Shown here: positions 28,714-38,053 of the stretch, piece by piece
Numbering within the stretch: position 1 is the stretch's first letter
How the letters are laid out: every line of letters begins with the position of its first letter
Assembly (NCBI RefSeq): GCF_035552695.1
Contig: NZ_DASZKT010000203.1
Span: 1-64,000 of the forward strand
Reading direction: 5' to 3'
From: Actinospica sp035552695
GTDB taxonomy: Bacteria > Actinomycetota > Actinomycetes > Streptomycetales > Catenulisporaceae
DNA: 64,000 nucleotides
Translations under genes and position numbers: made by a program
The notes under the pieces: generated by a model
The model's database searches: none
Told to the model about the DNA's origin: nothing
The model's input: the letters and a program-made list of their open reading frames with translations, nothing else

Positions 28714-29277
28714 CTAGTGCCGCCGCGCGGCCTGGGTCGCGCCGCTCTCCCGGTAGCCCGCCGTGTACCGCAGCCGCAGGGTGGCGAGCAGCAGGCCGAG
28801 CGTGCCGAGCACGGCGATCCCGGCCACGATCCGGCCCCAGCCGCCGCCGCTCACCGGGGCGAGCGCCGCGAGGAGTACGAGGGCTGACGCGGCGTACGCG
28901 TATCCGGCGTGGCTGAGCTGCTGACCTGCGGGCCTACCGGGAGCGGTGCCCGCGTCGACGAACATGAGGTAGGTCAGCAGCAGCGCCGGTTCGACGGCCG
29001 TCAGCCACACCGGCGGGCCCTGGAACGCGGCGAGCAGCGCGGCCGCGGCGACGAGCAGGGTGTTGCGATACCGCAGCAGCTGATGCCGGAGCCGGTGCGA
29101 CCGCATCTCCGGCCGGTCCACGATCGGCGCGGCCGCCCAGAGCCCGACGACGAGCGCCGCGCCGCCGAGGAACCACTGCGGGCTGAGGTAGTCCGGCCAG
29201 CGCGCCGGATCGAGCGCGCCGACGAGCAGCAGCGCGCCGAGGATCCGTATCGGCAGCGACTCGAGAATCGTGTTCAC
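28714..29277 (-). CDS. Membrane protein at the end of the MoxR operon
   Basis: 187 aa from the GTG at 29277. Four to five hydrophobic segments are visible (ILGALLLVGAL, FLGGAALVVGLWAAAPIV, NTLLVAAAALLAAF, AALVLLAALAPV, IVAGIAVLGTLGLLLATL). No known family motif was recognised. GTGA overlap with the DUF58 stop places it as the last gene of the operon, suggesting a role at the membrane with the DUF58/MoxR pair. Confidence 0.8.
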   Translation of the reverse strand: MNTILESLPIRILGALLLVGALDPARWPDYLSPQWFLGGAALVVGLWAAAPIVDRPEMRSHRLRHQLLRYRNTLLVAAAALLAAFQGPPVWLTAVEPALLLTYLMFVDAGTAPGRPAGQQLSHAGYAYAASALVLLAALAPVSGGGWGRIVAGIAVLGTLGLLLATLRLRYTAGYRESGATQAARRH

Positions 29278-30596
29278 CGCGTCCTCCCGTGCACCGGGCG
29301 GCGCAGCAGCGGAGCGAGCACCAGATCGAGCGTGTTCTCGCCCTCCCAGGCCACGACCGGCATGCCGCGTTCGGTCAGGCTGAAGCGCAGCGCCTCGCGG
29401 TCGAGCCGCCACAGCCGCAGCGCGAGCGGCGCGCCCGGGTCCTCGGGATCCGGCCTCGGCTCGCCGGCCGGGATCTCCACGACCACGGCCGGGTTCCCGC
29501 GCAGCGCGAGATCCTGCAGCGCGTCCACGAAGCGGTCGTCGGCCAGCGGGGTCACGGCGTAGACCAGGGCGCCGTTCGGCAGCGCGGGCGGCGGCACGCG
29601 GTCCAGGTCGGGGGTCTGGAAGCCCAGGTCCCGGCGGACGTCGAGCACTGATTCGACGATCCGCAGCAGGTGCGTGGAGCCGGTGCCGGGCGTGAGCCAG
29701 CGCAGCCGGCCGCCGAGCGAGACGATTCCGACGCGGTCGTGGCTGCGCAGATAGGCCCGCGCGATCCCGGCGGCCACCCGGACCGAGTCGTCCAGCGTGC
29801 TGCCGCCGCGGGTGCCGACCACGTCGCCGAACGCGTCGAGCAGCACGACCGCGTCGGTCGCCTGCTCCGCCGCGAACTCGCTGATCTGCACCGAGCCGCG
29901 GCGGGTGGTCGCGGCCCAGTGGATCCGCCGCTGCCGGTCGCCCCAGCGGTACGGCCGCACGCCGACGAACTCCAGGCCCTCGCCGTGCTGCCGCGCTGCG
30001 TGCTCGCCGAGCCGGTTCGGCAGCCGGGTCGGGATCGGGGTCAGGGAGCTGTCGTCGGGCAGCGGGAAGATCTCGCACTCGCCCAGGTCGGCGCGCACGG
30101 TCTGGCGCGCCAGACCGCCCCGGTCGTAGACGTCGACGTCCACGGTGCCCAGGCTCCAGCGGCCCCAGCGCCGCGCGGTGAATTCGAGGTCGAGCACGGC
30201 GCCGTGCTGCTCGAGCCGGACCAGCTCGACGCCCGGGCCAGGGTAGACGGCCGGGTCGAAGCCGCCCGCGGAACCCGCGTAGGACAGCTCGATCCGCGTC
30301 GTCATCGGCTCGCCCTCGAAGCAGCGCCGCACCGGGACGGTGGTGAGCGCCGCGACTCGGTCGGGACGCGAGCCGGGCGTCACGGCCAGCAGCAGCCACA
30401 CGACCGGTCCGGCGGCGAGCGCGAAGGCCCAGGCGTGCCCGCTGATCAGCGCGCCGACCAGGGCGCAGGCCGCGACGAGCGCCAGCCGGTGCGCGCGTTC
30501 GGACAGCCGCCAGCCGTCCGGCCGCGCCGTCGGCGGCTCCAGCGGTTCGGACGGTTCGTCCGCGCGGCCGAGCGCCCGGCGCAGACTCGGATTCAT
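29274..30596 (-). CDS. DUF58 domain protein
   Basis: 440 aa. Two membrane segments near residues 38-75 (ALVAACALVGALISG, FALAAGPVVWLLLAV) precede an immunoglobulin-like beta region. The DUF58 core is GEGLEFVGVRPYRWGDRQRRIHW, followed by a von Willebrand-like segment (DAVVLLDAFGDV, DDSVRVAAGIARAYLRSHDRVG). DUF58 proteins nearly always accompany MoxR ATPases and are thought to be their clients or metal-dependent adaptors. The start ATG overlaps the MoxR stop (ATGA). Confidence 0.92.
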   Translation of the reverse strand: MNPSLRRALGRADEPSEPLEPPTARPDGWRLSERAHRLALVAACALVGALISGHAWAFALAAGPVVWLLLAVTPGSRPDRVAALTTVPVRRCFEGEPMTTRIELSYAGSAGGFDPAVYPGPGVELVRLEQHGAVLDLEFTARRWGRWSLGTVDVDVYDRGGLARQTVRADLGECEIFPLPDDSSLTPIPTRLPNRLGEHAARQHGEGLEFVGVRPYRWGDRQRRIHWAATTRRGSVQISEFAAEQATDAVVLLDAFGDVVGTRGGSTLDDSVRVAAGIARAYLRSHDRVGIVSLGGRLRWLTPGTGSTHLLRIVESVLDVRRDLGFQTPDLDRVPPPALPNGALVYAVTPLADDRFVDALQDLALRGNPAVVVEIPAGEPRPDPEDPGAPLALRLWRLDREALRFSLTERGMPVVAWEGENTLDLVLAPLLRRPVHGRTR

Positions 30597-31621
30597 GCGC
30601 TCTTCGCCGCGCTGGGCGTTTTTGGCGTGTTGGCAGCCTTGGGTGCGCCGGCCGCGTTGGGTGTGGTGCGCGGCGTGGGCACGGACTTGACGAGCCCCGC
30701 GACGATGTCGTCCGAGTTGATGCGGCGCACCCACAGCTCGGGCCGCAGCGTGATCCGGTGCGCGAGCGCGGGCACCGCGACCGCCTTCACGTCCTCGGGC
30801 ACCACGTAGTCCCGGTCACGCAGCACGGCGTGCGCGCGGGCCAGCTGAACCAGCGCGAGACCGCCCCGCGGCGACGCGCCGACCTGCACCTGCGCGTGCT
30901 CGCGGGTCGCGGTGATCAGGGCGATGACGTAGCCGAGCAGATCCTCGTCCACCTCGACCTGCTCCAGGCTGGAGCGCATCGCGAGCACCTCGGCCGGATC
31001 GGTGCGCGCCTCGAGCACGGCCTCCGGCGCGGCCCGCTCGATCCGCCGCTTGAGCATCGCGGTCTCGTCCGCGGCGGGCAGGTAGCCCATCCGCGTGCGC
31101 AGCAGGAAGCGGTCGAGCTGCGCCTCGGGCAGCGTGTACGTGCCCTCGTACTCGATCGGGTTCTCGGTCGCGATGACGACGAAGGGCTGCGGCAGCGGCC
31201 GGGTCACGCCGTCCACCGTCGCCTGCCCCTCGGCCATCGCCTCCAGCAAGGCCGCCTGCGTCTTCGGCGGCGTCCGGTTGATCTCGTCGGCGAGCAGCAC
31301 CTGGGTGAAGATCGGTCCGGGCCTGAAGACCATCTCGGCCGAGCGCTGGTCGTAGAACGGCGCTCCGGTCACGTCCGAGGGCAGCAGGTCCGGGGTGAAC
31401 TGGATGCGGGTGAAGTCCATGCCGAGCGCGGTGGCGAACGAGCGGGCCAGCAGGGTCTTGCCGAGGCCGGGCAGGTCCTCGATGAGCACGTGGCCGCCGG
31501 CGAGCACGCCCATCATCACCAGTTCGAGCGCGTGGCGCTTGCCGACCACGGCGCGCTCCACCTCGTCGAGCACGGTCCGGGCGCGCTGCCCCGCCTGCTG
31601 GGGCGTCAGTTCGTCGGTCAT
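30593..31621 (-). CDS. MoxR family AAA+ ATPase
   Basis: 342 aa. A chaperone-like ATPase. Walker A is EDLPGLGKTLLARSFA (about 48-63), Walker B LLADEINRTPPKTQAALLEAM, sensor 1 VIATENPIEYEGTYTLPEAQLDRF, which is the exact MoxR signature. The last ~25 residues are a Pro/Ala/Lys-rich tail. MoxR proteins assist maturation of partner membrane or metalloprotein complexes, here presumably the DUF58 and DUF4129 proteins. GAGG lies upstream of the ATG at 31621. Confidence 0.95.
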   Translation of the reverse strand: MTDELTPQQAGQRARTVLDEVERAVVGKRHALELVMMGVLAGGHVLIEDLPGLGKTLLARSFATALGMDFTRIQFTPDLLPSDVTGAPFYDQRSAEMVFRPGPIFTQVLLADEINRTPPKTQAALLEAMAEGQATVDGVTRPLPQPFVVIATENPIEYEGTYTLPEAQLDRFLLRTRMGYLPAADETAMLKRRIERAAPEAVLEARTDPAEVLAMRSSLEQVEVDEDLLGYVIALITATREHAQVQVGASPRGGLALVQLARAHAVLRDRDYVVPEDVKAVAVPALAHRITLRPELWVRRINSDDIVAGLVKSVPTPRTTPNAAGAPKAANTPKTPSAAKSA

Positions 31622-31662
31622 CAGTGCTCGATTCCTCGGTCGTGGTCGTCGTTCGAACGATG

Positions 31663-32220
31663 TCAGAGCTGTTCCAGCCGGTCCACCAGCGCACGCAGCA
31701 CGGTGTCGGGCGGCGGCGCGGGCGGCGCCGCGCTGCGCCGGTCCAGCGCCTGCCGCGGCCCCTTGACCGGCGGCGGCGTCGGCGGGCGCCGCGGATCGAT
31801 CCACGGCCAGAGCTCGGGGCCGATCAGGGCGGCGGCCCGCTCGGGTTCGGCGTGCAGGCTGATGCCGTGCTTGTCCGCCAGCCGCACGGCGTAGAGGCGC
31901 TCCAGTTCGGGCTTCACGGCGTGCTGGAAGTTGCCGGAGGACGAGCGTGCCGCGGCCACCAGCGAGGTCCAGCCGAGCATGCTCAGATTGCGCTGCCTGA
32001 CCAGGCGCATCGGCCGACGGAACTGACCGTCCATCACCTCGGCGCCGGAGACGTAGCAGGCCAGCCCGACGCCGAGCGCCGCCAGCAGCCCGAGGCCCAC
32101 ACCGGCCGCGAGCCAGCCGCCGACCAGCGCGAGCGCGGCCTCGACCGCGAGCGCCGCCGCGCAGAGCATCGACAGCAGCACGCGCGGGCGCGGGACGGGC
32201 GGACGTTCGAAGACGGTCAC
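31663..32220 (-). CDS. Membrane protein of MoxR operon
   Basis: 185 aa. Two adjacent transmembrane segments are seen at about residues 15-58 (LLSMLCAAALAVEAALALVGG, GLGLLAALGVGLACYVSG). A cytoplasmic region and a proline-rich C-terminal third follow. No catalytic motif was recognised. It overlaps the DUF4129 gene by four bases, and the 41-bp gap to moxR keeps it in the same unit. Confidence 0.8.
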   Translation of the reverse strand: MTVFERPPVPRPRVLLSMLCAAALAVEAALALVGGWLAAGVGLGLLAALGVGLACYVSGAEVMDGQFRRPMRLVRQRNLSMLGWTSLVAAARSSSGNFQHAVKPELERLYAVRLADKHGISLHAEPERAAALIGPELWPWIDPRRPPTPPPVKGPRQALDRRSAAPPAPPPDTVLRALVDRLEQL

Positions 32221-33254
32221 GTACTCGCTCCAGCCGCCGCGCTCTGCGACTCCGCCTCCTGGCGGGCCGTCAGCTGCTCGGTGATCGCGTCCAGCGCGCC
32301 GCGAGCCTCGTCGAGGTGCCGCGCGTCCATCGGGTGCGTGGAGAAGCGCGCCTCCCGGAACAGCTTCGCCAGCAGCCGGGGCGCCGGTCCGTCCACCACG
32401 CCGCGCCGCGTCGCCCTGGCGAGCAGGTCGGAGGGGCTGTCGGATTCGAGGCGCGGCACGCCGGCCATGGCCAGCGAGTCCTCCATCGCCGCGTAGCAGG
32501 CGATGATCGCCGCGCGCGCCTCACCTTCGAGGGCGCTGCGACCGGCCAGCATCGCGGCGGCGAGCGCCGACTCGTCCTCCGCCTCCTCGGCGAGCGCGGG
32601 CGGCGGAGCGCCGGTGATCCCCGATTGCCTGGCCATGTCGCGCATCCTGATGATGAGCGCGACGACGGCCGTGACGACCAGGATCGCCAGCGCGATGCCG
32701 ATAATCGTCAGGATCAGGCCGAGCGGCAGCTTGAAGCCGTCGTGCTGGGTGGTCGTGTTCCCCGAGGAGTGCGGCGGCGTGGGCTGATCCGTCGCCCCGC
32801 CGGTCGACAGGATATTGATGCACTGCGTCACGCACGCGGACTGGGTGGACGGCGCCTGCGTCCGCACGAGGAAAAGCGCGACGGGCACAGCGGCGGTCAG
32901 CACCGCGACGACGGCGAGTACTCCGCGGTTGAGCCGGGCCCGCGCCGTCGAGTCTGGATCCGTGGCCGAGATGCGCTCACGCAGCTTGACCAGCGTCATG
33001 ATCCCGACGGCCAGCGCGGCGGCGGCGAACAGCCACCACTGCCGGCCGAGCGGACCGGAGCCGTGCGTGGCCGAGCCGTCGGCCGAGGCCATCGCGGCGG
33101 CGCCGAGCGCGAGCAGAACGACGGCGGTGAGCACGAGCAGGGGCCGGGGCACGCGTATTCGTCCGCTTTGCCCCAGGGTGCCCTTGTTCACGCGCTCGTT
33201 CCCCACGTCATGCCCCGTCGTCCTCGTCGCGACGGAGAGTGTACTGGCTGCCAC
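32217..33254 (-). CDS. DUF4129 domain membrane protein
   Basis: Up to 345 aa. Hydrophobic segments near residues 38-58, 75-92 and 111-130, then a fourth at about 178-200 (LGLILTIIGIALAILVVTAVVALII). The C terminus, IIACYAAMEDSLAMAGVPRLESDSPSDLLAR, is the DUF4129 signature, a helical domain found beside MoxR/DUF58 genes and often fused to transglutaminases; no transglutaminase is present here. The start is uncertain: GTG at 33254 or at 33206, the latter preceded by GGGG. Confidence 0.85.
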   Translation of the reverse strand: MAASTLSVATRTTGHDVGNERVNKGTLGQSGRIRVPRPLLVLTAVVLLALGAAAMASADGSATHGSGPLGRQWWLFAAAALAVGIMTLVKLRERISATDPDSTARARLNRGVLAVVAVLTAAVPVALFLVRTQAPSTQSACVTQCINILSTGGATDQPTPPHSSGNTTTQHDGFKLPLGLILTIIGIALAILVVTAVVALIIRMRDMARQSGITGAPPPALAEEAEDESALAAAMLAGRSALEGEARAAIIACYAAMEDSLAMAGVPRLESDSPSDLLARATRRGVVDGPAPRLLAKLFREARFSTHPMDARHLDEARGALDAITEQLTARQEAESQSAAAGAST

Positions 33255-33298
33255 CCTGCCATAGGCCGTACCCCGCTGTCAGCAGAAACCCGGCGCCG

Positions 33299-34312
33299 CT
33301 ACAGCCGGAGCGTGGTCGAGGCCTCCAACAGTTCGGAGCTGAGCAGCTTGAGTTCGGAGCGCAGGTCGGTGGGGATCTCCCGCACACGCTCGGGCAACTG
33401 CCGGGTGGACTGGTAGAGCGAGAGTTCGGGCAGCGAGTCGGCCAGTTCGGTGTGCCGGTCCATCAGCCGGGCCAGACCGTGCCGCCGCATCCGCGCCAGG
33501 CTGTCCGCGAGCCGCAGCGACACCAGCCAGACGCCGAGCTGCCAGAGCGGGATCAGCACGAGCCAGATGGTGACGTACACGTGCGTGGCCGACGCGAGCG
33601 TGACGGTGATGTGCTTGAGCGAGCCGACCGTCCGCAGCACCTTCGGCTCGTAGCGCGTCTCCAGCTTCGAGGGCAGCCAGTAGAGCGCGAGCGACAGGGA
33701 GCTGAGCAAGAACGGGATCGAGACGTAGATCGTCCAGCGCAGCCAGGTGGCCGGCGCCTGGAAGCGGCAGCTCAGCCGCATGAACGGCGTGGGCACGAGC
33801 ACCGAGGTGATGTTGCCGATCGCGATCGGCGCCAGCGGCAGCACGGCGAGCTGCGGCAGCGCGCGCGGGATCCACGCGTCCGAGTGGCCGAGCCGGGCGA
33901 CGATCGCGACGACCGTGCAGACGAAGAAGAGCTCGCAGACGAAGAGCATGAGGTTGCGCACGCGCAGGATCCGCGCCGGGTCCTCGCCGCCGCGCAACAG
34001 GTCGGCGGCCCAGGTCGGCTCGGCGGCGAGCTGATTGGTCAGCGAACCGTCCGCGATGGCGCTCAGCACGACGAGCACGACCGTCGGCTTCGGATCGTGC
34101 GTGAGGTCCGGATGGGTGAACAGGACGATGTACGCGAGGAAGCCGTATCCGAAGCCCCAGCTGCAGAGCAGTCCGTAGAGCCAGTCCGGCCGGGTGCGCA
34201 CCACGCGGAGGAACTCGCCGTGCAGTGTGGGTCTTTTAGGCGTCGGACTCTTCGGTGGATCCAGCGGCTCCGCTTCCGTTCCCGTCGCCGTCGTCGTTTC
34301 CTGCGCGTCCAT
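33299..34312 (-). CDS. Multi-pass membrane protein, unknown
   Basis: 337 aa. About six hydrophobic stretches between residues 45 and 270 (YGLLCSWGFGYGFLAYIVLF, LMLFVCELFFVCTVVAIVA, TIYVSIPFLLSSLSLALYW, YVTIWLVLIPLWQLGVWLV among them). A Pro/Thr-rich cytoplasmic start and a helical charged C terminus flank them. No family was recognised. It is on the same strand as, and 44 bp before, the DUF4129 gene, so it may be the first gene of that operon. Confidence 0.75.
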   Translation of the reverse strand: MDAQETTTATGTEAEPLDPPKSPTPKRPTLHGEFLRVVRTRPDWLYGLLCSWGFGYGFLAYIVLFTHPDLTHDPKPTVVLVVLSAIADGSLTNQLAAEPTWAADLLRGGEDPARILRVRNLMLFVCELFFVCTVVAIVARLGHSDAWIPRALPQLAVLPLAPIAIGNITSVLVPTPFMRLSCRFQAPATWLRWTIYVSIPFLLSSLSLALYWLPSKLETRYEPKVLRTVGSLKHITVTLASATHVYVTIWLVLIPLWQLGVWLVSLRLADSLARMRRHGLARLMDRHTELADSLPELSLYQSTRQLPERVREIPTDLRSELKLLSSELLEASTTLRL

Positions 34313-34730
34313 GCCCGCCCTCCCGCGGCAGTGCTCGCAACTGACGACGGCTCAGATTACCCACACCGCACCGTACGTGGCCAGCCGCCCCCTGAATCCC
34401 GTTTTTGATCACGGAGAGTGATTATCAACGCTCATGGGGTGGCGTGGTTGCGCCACGGCAGGTTTCCGCCACGGCGAAGGTCTCCCATGGCGGCCGGTCG
34501 CCCGGCATGCTTGACCGGTGCACGGGCGGCGACGGAGGGGCGCCGGCCGCGTTCGCACCTGCCCGGGGCCGGGAGACCCCGCATGGTGGCGCCGGGGGGC
34601 AGCTGTGCGACGGGCCGGAACCGGTCATTCCGGCCGAACGACCCCTCGGGTGGATGGCCCGGCCCGTCGCGCCACGCTCGCCGGACTCTTCGTCACTCTT
34701 CGGCCGGCGCTCCTCGTCCAGCCGAGTCGT
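34313..34730. other. 418-bp region without a supported gene
   Basis: Reading frames exist here, but they lack ribosome sites and show codon composition unlike neighbouring genes. A small inverted repeat TGATCAC..GTGATTA near 34406-34422 is the only structure noted. It probably holds the promoter of the minus-strand membrane protein unit. Confidence 0.5.
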
Positions 34731-35498
34731 CTACATCCCGGGCGGCGGCACCACCAGCTTGATCTCGACGCCGCTCGGGTCCGTCAGCCCGGCCATCCGG
34801 CCGAAGGGCGTGTCCGCCACCGGCTCGGTCACATGCGCACCGGCCCCCAGCGCCGCCGCTACGGTGATGTCCACGTCCGCGACCTGGAAGTACGGCCGCC
34901 AGTGCGGCTTCTCCACCTCGTCCACGCGGAAGATCCCGGCCCGCGGCTCGCCGCCGATGTGCAGCGTCCAGTACGAGTCCGGCATCTCCTCCATCGCCTG
35001 CACCTCGGCGCCGAACAGCGCGCCGTAGAAGTCGGCCGAGGCCTTGCCCTCGGTGGTCACCAGCTCGAGCCAGGCCAGGCAGCCGGGCTCGCCGTAGACC
35101 TGGAAGCCGGCGAACGACAGCGCCTGCCACATGCCGAAGGCCGCGCCGCCCGGGTCGATCCCGTGCGCGAAGCGGCCCATGTCGCCGGCGTTCATCGCCT
35201 CGCAGATCACCGTGCCGCCGAGCTCCGGGATCCGAGCCACGGTGGCCTCGGCGTCCCGCACCGAGAAATACCCCGTCCAGGGCATCATCGGGTGCTCCTC
35301 GGCCATGTGGCCGATCCCGGCGACCGGCTTGCCGTGCACCTGCTGAACCGCGTAGCGCGTCTCCGTGTCGGCCGGGTCCGCCTCGCCGGTCCAGCCGAAC
35401 AGCGGCTGATAGAACTGCAGGTAGTCCTGCTCCGTCGCGAGCAGCGTGTCGAGCCAGGCTACGGAACCCTCGGGGTGCGGGAGCTTGCAATCGGGCAT
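34731..35498 (-). CDS. Two-domain VOC family protein
   Basis: 255 aa. Two glyoxalase-fold modules in tandem: residues ~9-125 (GSVAWLDTLLATEQDYLQFYQPLFGW, DPGGAAFGMWQ) and ~137-252 (PGCLAWLELVTTEGKASADFYGALFGAEV, DPSGVEIKLVVPP). This duplicated form is close to the mycobacterial Cfp30B type and to hydroxylase-like proteins of actinomycete gene clusters. Substrate unknown. AAGGAGG precedes the ATG by about 9 bases. Confidence 0.9.
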   Translation of the reverse strand: MPDCKLPHPEGSVAWLDTLLATEQDYLQFYQPLFGWTGEADPADTETRYAVQQVHGKPVAGIGHMAEEHPMMPWTGYFSVRDAEATVARIPELGGTVICEAMNAGDMGRFAHGIDPGGAAFGMWQALSFAGFQVYGEPGCLAWLELVTTEGKASADFYGALFGAEVQAMEEMPDSYWTLHIGGEPRAGIFRVDEVEKPHWRPYFQVADVDITVAAALGAGAHVTEPVADTPFGRMAGLTDPSGVEIKLVVPPPGM

Positions 35499-35677
35499 CG
35501 TTCTCGGCCTCCTTGTGTAGATCGCCGAATTTCGGGATGTTTCGCTTCTACCGAGTCACTCTGCCACCGGCCTCCGACAAAATCTCGCCGTTCGGCATCC
35601 CGCCGTTCGGTCGGTTCGCACCGGTCCGAACGGGGGACGCGCGGTGTCCCCGGGACGCGGTCGGGTAGCGGCCGGAT

Positions 35678-36490
35678 GTGATCATTCGTCATATATTCAC
35701 CATCGCCCTCACCGGCTCCATAGCCCTGGCCTGCGGCGGCGGTACGTGCATCAGCACCGCGGCTGCCGACGCAGGCGCGTCCGGATTCCCCGTCTACGAC
35801 AACACCTTCTACTCGAACGTGAACCTGGAGCGCGTCGGCGCGGTCAAGTCGAACGTCATCTACGAGGCGCCGATCGCGCAGCTCGCCGGTCAGAACCCGG
35901 AGAACTTCCGCGGCACGCGGCCGCGCGGGGCCGAGCTCGCACTGCCCGCGAAGTCCGCATACGAGGCGTACGTCCAGCGCACGTCGAGCCACCCAGGCCC
36001 CGTCGTCCTGGACTTCGAGACGCTGTATCTCAAGGGCGCGCGTTCCGTCGCCGAGCGGCACTACCAGAAACTGCGGAAGCTGCTGGAGTGGGCGCACGAG
36101 GCCGTACCCGGGCGCACGGTCGGTTACTACGGCGTGCTCGGCAACACCAACCCGCACTACTACAAGCTGGAGCGGCGGCTCGCCGAGCGCGAGGACGCCC
36201 TGTTCCCGAGCCTCTACACGTTCAGCGACAATCGCCCGGCGTGGCGCACCCGCTTCCGCCAGATCATGGCCGAGGCCGCCACCGTCGCCCCCGGCAAGCC
36301 CGTCGACGCCTACCTCTGGCCCCAGTACCACGGCGGGACCAAGCTGGCCGGGCGCTATCTGACGCCGGATCACTGGCGCTACGAGCTGGAGACCGCGCAC
36401 CAGCTCTGCTCGGGCGTGGTCATCTGGAGCCCGTGGGCCAGCGATCCGGACCAGCGCTGGGTGGACGAGACCGCCGCGTTTCTCGGCTAG
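35678..36490 (+). CDS. Secreted glycoside hydrolase-like protein
   Basis: 270 aa. An N-terminal signal peptide (IIRHIFTIALTGSIALACGGG) with a possible cleavage after STAAADA. The mature part has features of a TIM-barrel hydrolase: PVVLDFETLYLKG at about residue 110 places an acidic pair at a strand end, followed by VGYYGVLGNTNPHYY, PVDAYLWPQYHGG and GVVIWSPWASDP. This order resembles hyaluronidase-like (GH56-type) folds, but the assignment is by impression only. The GTG start has no evident Shine-Dalgarno site. Confidence 0.65.
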   Translation: MIIRHIFTIALTGSIALACGGGTCISTAAADAGASGFPVYDNTFYSNVNLERVGAVKSNVIYEAPIAQLAGQNPENFRGTRPRGAELALPAKSAYEAYVQRTSSHPGPVVLDFETLYLKGARSVAERHYQKLRKLLEWAHEAVPGRTVGYYGVLGNTNPHYYKLERRLAEREDALFPSLYTFSDNRPAWRTRFRQIMAEAATVAPGKPVDAYLWPQYHGGTKLAGRYLTPDHWRYELETAHQLCSGVVIWSPWASDPDQRWVDETAAFLG

Positions 36491-36513
36491 TGCGTTCAGC
36501 ACGTCCAGCGCGG

Positions 36514-37566
36514 CTAGTACGTGACAGTGATCCGGCGGGCCGGGCCGTCCACCCGGATCAGGCCGCCGTAGGGGAGTACGACCTGCGGCTCGGTGTGCCC
36601 GATCTCGAGGTCGAACACGAGCAGCGCGCCCGGGTTGTACTCGTCGAACGCGCGCTCCACCGCCGTGCGCTGGTCGCCTCGGTACCGCGCCGAGTCCTCG
36701 GCGCTCAGCTGCCGATCGAACGCCCACGCCTTGGGCCGGCCGATCAGCGCCGCGTCGAACTGCCGGAGCAGCCCGCGTTCGCCGAGGTTGCGCAGGATCC
36801 GGTACACCTCGACGTGGCTCGGCAGCTCCTCGCTGGTCTCCAGGACCAGCACGCCGCCCGCGTACCGCGCCGGGTCGCCGACATTGCGGTCGGCCATGGC
36901 AAGCCAGGACAGGATCTCCAGGTTCCCGCCCCAGCTCGGCCCCTCGACGACGCGGTCGGCGCGCAGCCAGCTCCAGCCCGCCGACTCGGTCATCCGGTAC
37001 TCCGCGGCATGCTGCTCGAACGCGGCCGCGTCGTCCCAGGGCACGTCGATGTCGCCGAACTCCTTGTTCTCGACGAGGTCGAACGGCCCCGACGTGAACA
37101 ACGCGGCGCGCACCGAGTCGGCGGTGATCGGGTGCATCGCCCCGGCGCGACCGAACTGCGTCATGATCGCGCCGCCGTGGTACGCCACGATCCCGAGCGT
37201 GTGCAGGTAGGTCAGCAGGTTCGTCGCGTCGCTGTATCCGAAGAACGGCTTCGGGTTCGCGCGCAGCACGTCGGCGTCGAGGTGCGGCAGCACGGTGATC
37301 TGGCTGTCGCCGCCGATACTGCAGATCACGGCCTTGATGTCGGGATCGGCGAACGCGGCGTGCAGGTCCGCGGCGCGGTCCGCCGGCGAGGAGCCCAGCA
37401 CGCGGGTGGTGGGGAACTCGACGGGGATCAGACCGAAATCCTCGCGCAGCCGGCGCAGCCCGAGCTCGTAGGGGAGCGGGAAGAGCTCGGGCAGACCGCC
37501 GGAGGGGGAGACGATCGCGACCCGGTCGCCCGGCTTCGGCTTCGGGGGATAGTGCAGCGGATCCAT
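36514..37566 (-). CDS. Peptidase family S66 (LD-carboxypeptidase / MccF-like)
   Basis: 350 aa. The Ser-Glu-His triad is recognisable: Ser112 in FFGYSDATNLL, Glu217 in GGNLEILSWL and His324 in EIGHTEPQ. The opening KPKPGDRVAIVSPSGG is standard for S66. LD-carboxypeptidases trim muropeptides in the cytoplasm, while MccF relatives cleave peptide-nucleotide antibiotics; length and the NLEIL/IGHTEP sequence fit the MccF-like branch somewhat better. TAGCCT lies seven bases before the ATG, consistent with a leaderless mRNA. Confidence 0.9.
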   Translation of the reverse strand: MDPLHYPPKPKPGDRVAIVSPSGGLPELFPLPYELGLRRLREDFGLIPVEFPTTRVLGSSPADRAADLHAAFADPDIKAVICSIGGDSQITVLPHLDADVLRANPKPFFGYSDATNLLTYLHTLGIVAYHGGAIMTQFGRAGAMHPITADSVRAALFTSGPFDLVENKEFGDIDVPWDDAAAFEQHAAEYRMTESAGWSWLRADRVVEGPSWGGNLEILSWLAMADRNVGDPARYAGGVLVLETSEELPSHVEVYRILRNLGERGLLRQFDAALIGRPKAWAFDRQLSAEDSARYRGDQRTAVERAFDEYNPGALLVFDLEIGHTEPQVVLPYGGLIRVDGPARRITVTY

Positions 37567-37656
37567 GCGAGCGAGGCTAGCCGTACCGCGCCGGATGGTG
37601 CACTCGAGTTAACGGGAATCGGCGGGTAACGCAGTAGGCCGCTACGAATTCGGCGG

Positions 37657-38037
37657 CTACGAAGTCGGCGTGTGCGGGATGCCCTCGACCTCGTGCTCGG
37701 CTTGGCCGAGCGCCTCGTCCAGCAGTCGCTTGATGTGGTCGCCGCGCAGTCGGTAGTACCGCGCCCGGCCCTCGGCACGCTGGTCGACGAGTCCGGCGAG
37801 GCGCAGCTTGGCCAGGTGCTGGCTGGCCGCGGTGGGCGTGCAGCGGGCCGTCTCCGCCAGGGTGCTGACGCCGAGCTCGCCCTCGCGCAGCGCCCAGAGC
37901 AGCCGCAGCCGGGTCGGTTCGGCGAGCATGTCCAGGTGGGCGACAGCGGTCTGCACGTGAGCGTCGGGCAGTGTCCGGCCGAGCGCGGATCTGTGGTGCT
38001 CCTTGGGTTGCTCGCCGGGGACTGCTGGGTGGGCCAT
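37657..38037 (-). CDS. ArsR-family transcriptional repressor
   Basis: 126 aa. Winged helix: LDMLAEPTRLRLLWALREGELGVSTLAE, then TPTAASQHLAKLRLAGLVDQRAEGRARYYRLRGDHIKRLL. Such proteins usually sense metals. The classical alpha-3 ELCVCDL metal site is absent (ELGVSTL), but a C-terminal histidine/glutamate patch (HIKRLL, QAEHEVEGIPH) could bind metal, as in nickel/cobalt sensors. It is divergent from a histidine-rich membrane protein, which suggests it controls that gene. ATG at 38037 preferred; a GTG 15 bases upstream is possible. Confidence 0.9.
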   Translation of the reverse strand: MAHPAVPGEQPKEHHRSALGRTLPDAHVQTAVAHLDMLAEPTRLRLLWALREGELGVSTLAETARCTPTAASQHLAKLRLAGLVDQRAEGRARYYRLRGDHIKRLLDEALGQAEHEVEGIPHTPTS

Positions 38038-38053
38038 GCCCCATCTTCTCACT

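Noticed and set aside
29670..30809. Plus-strand frame opposite the DUF58 gene
   Set aside because: Arg/Gly/Ala/Val-rich translation without motifs, fully antisense to a recognised gene.
34405..35028. Plus-strand frame covering the gap before the two-domain VOC gene
   Set aside because: No ribosome site or family motif, and half of it is antisense to the VOC gene.
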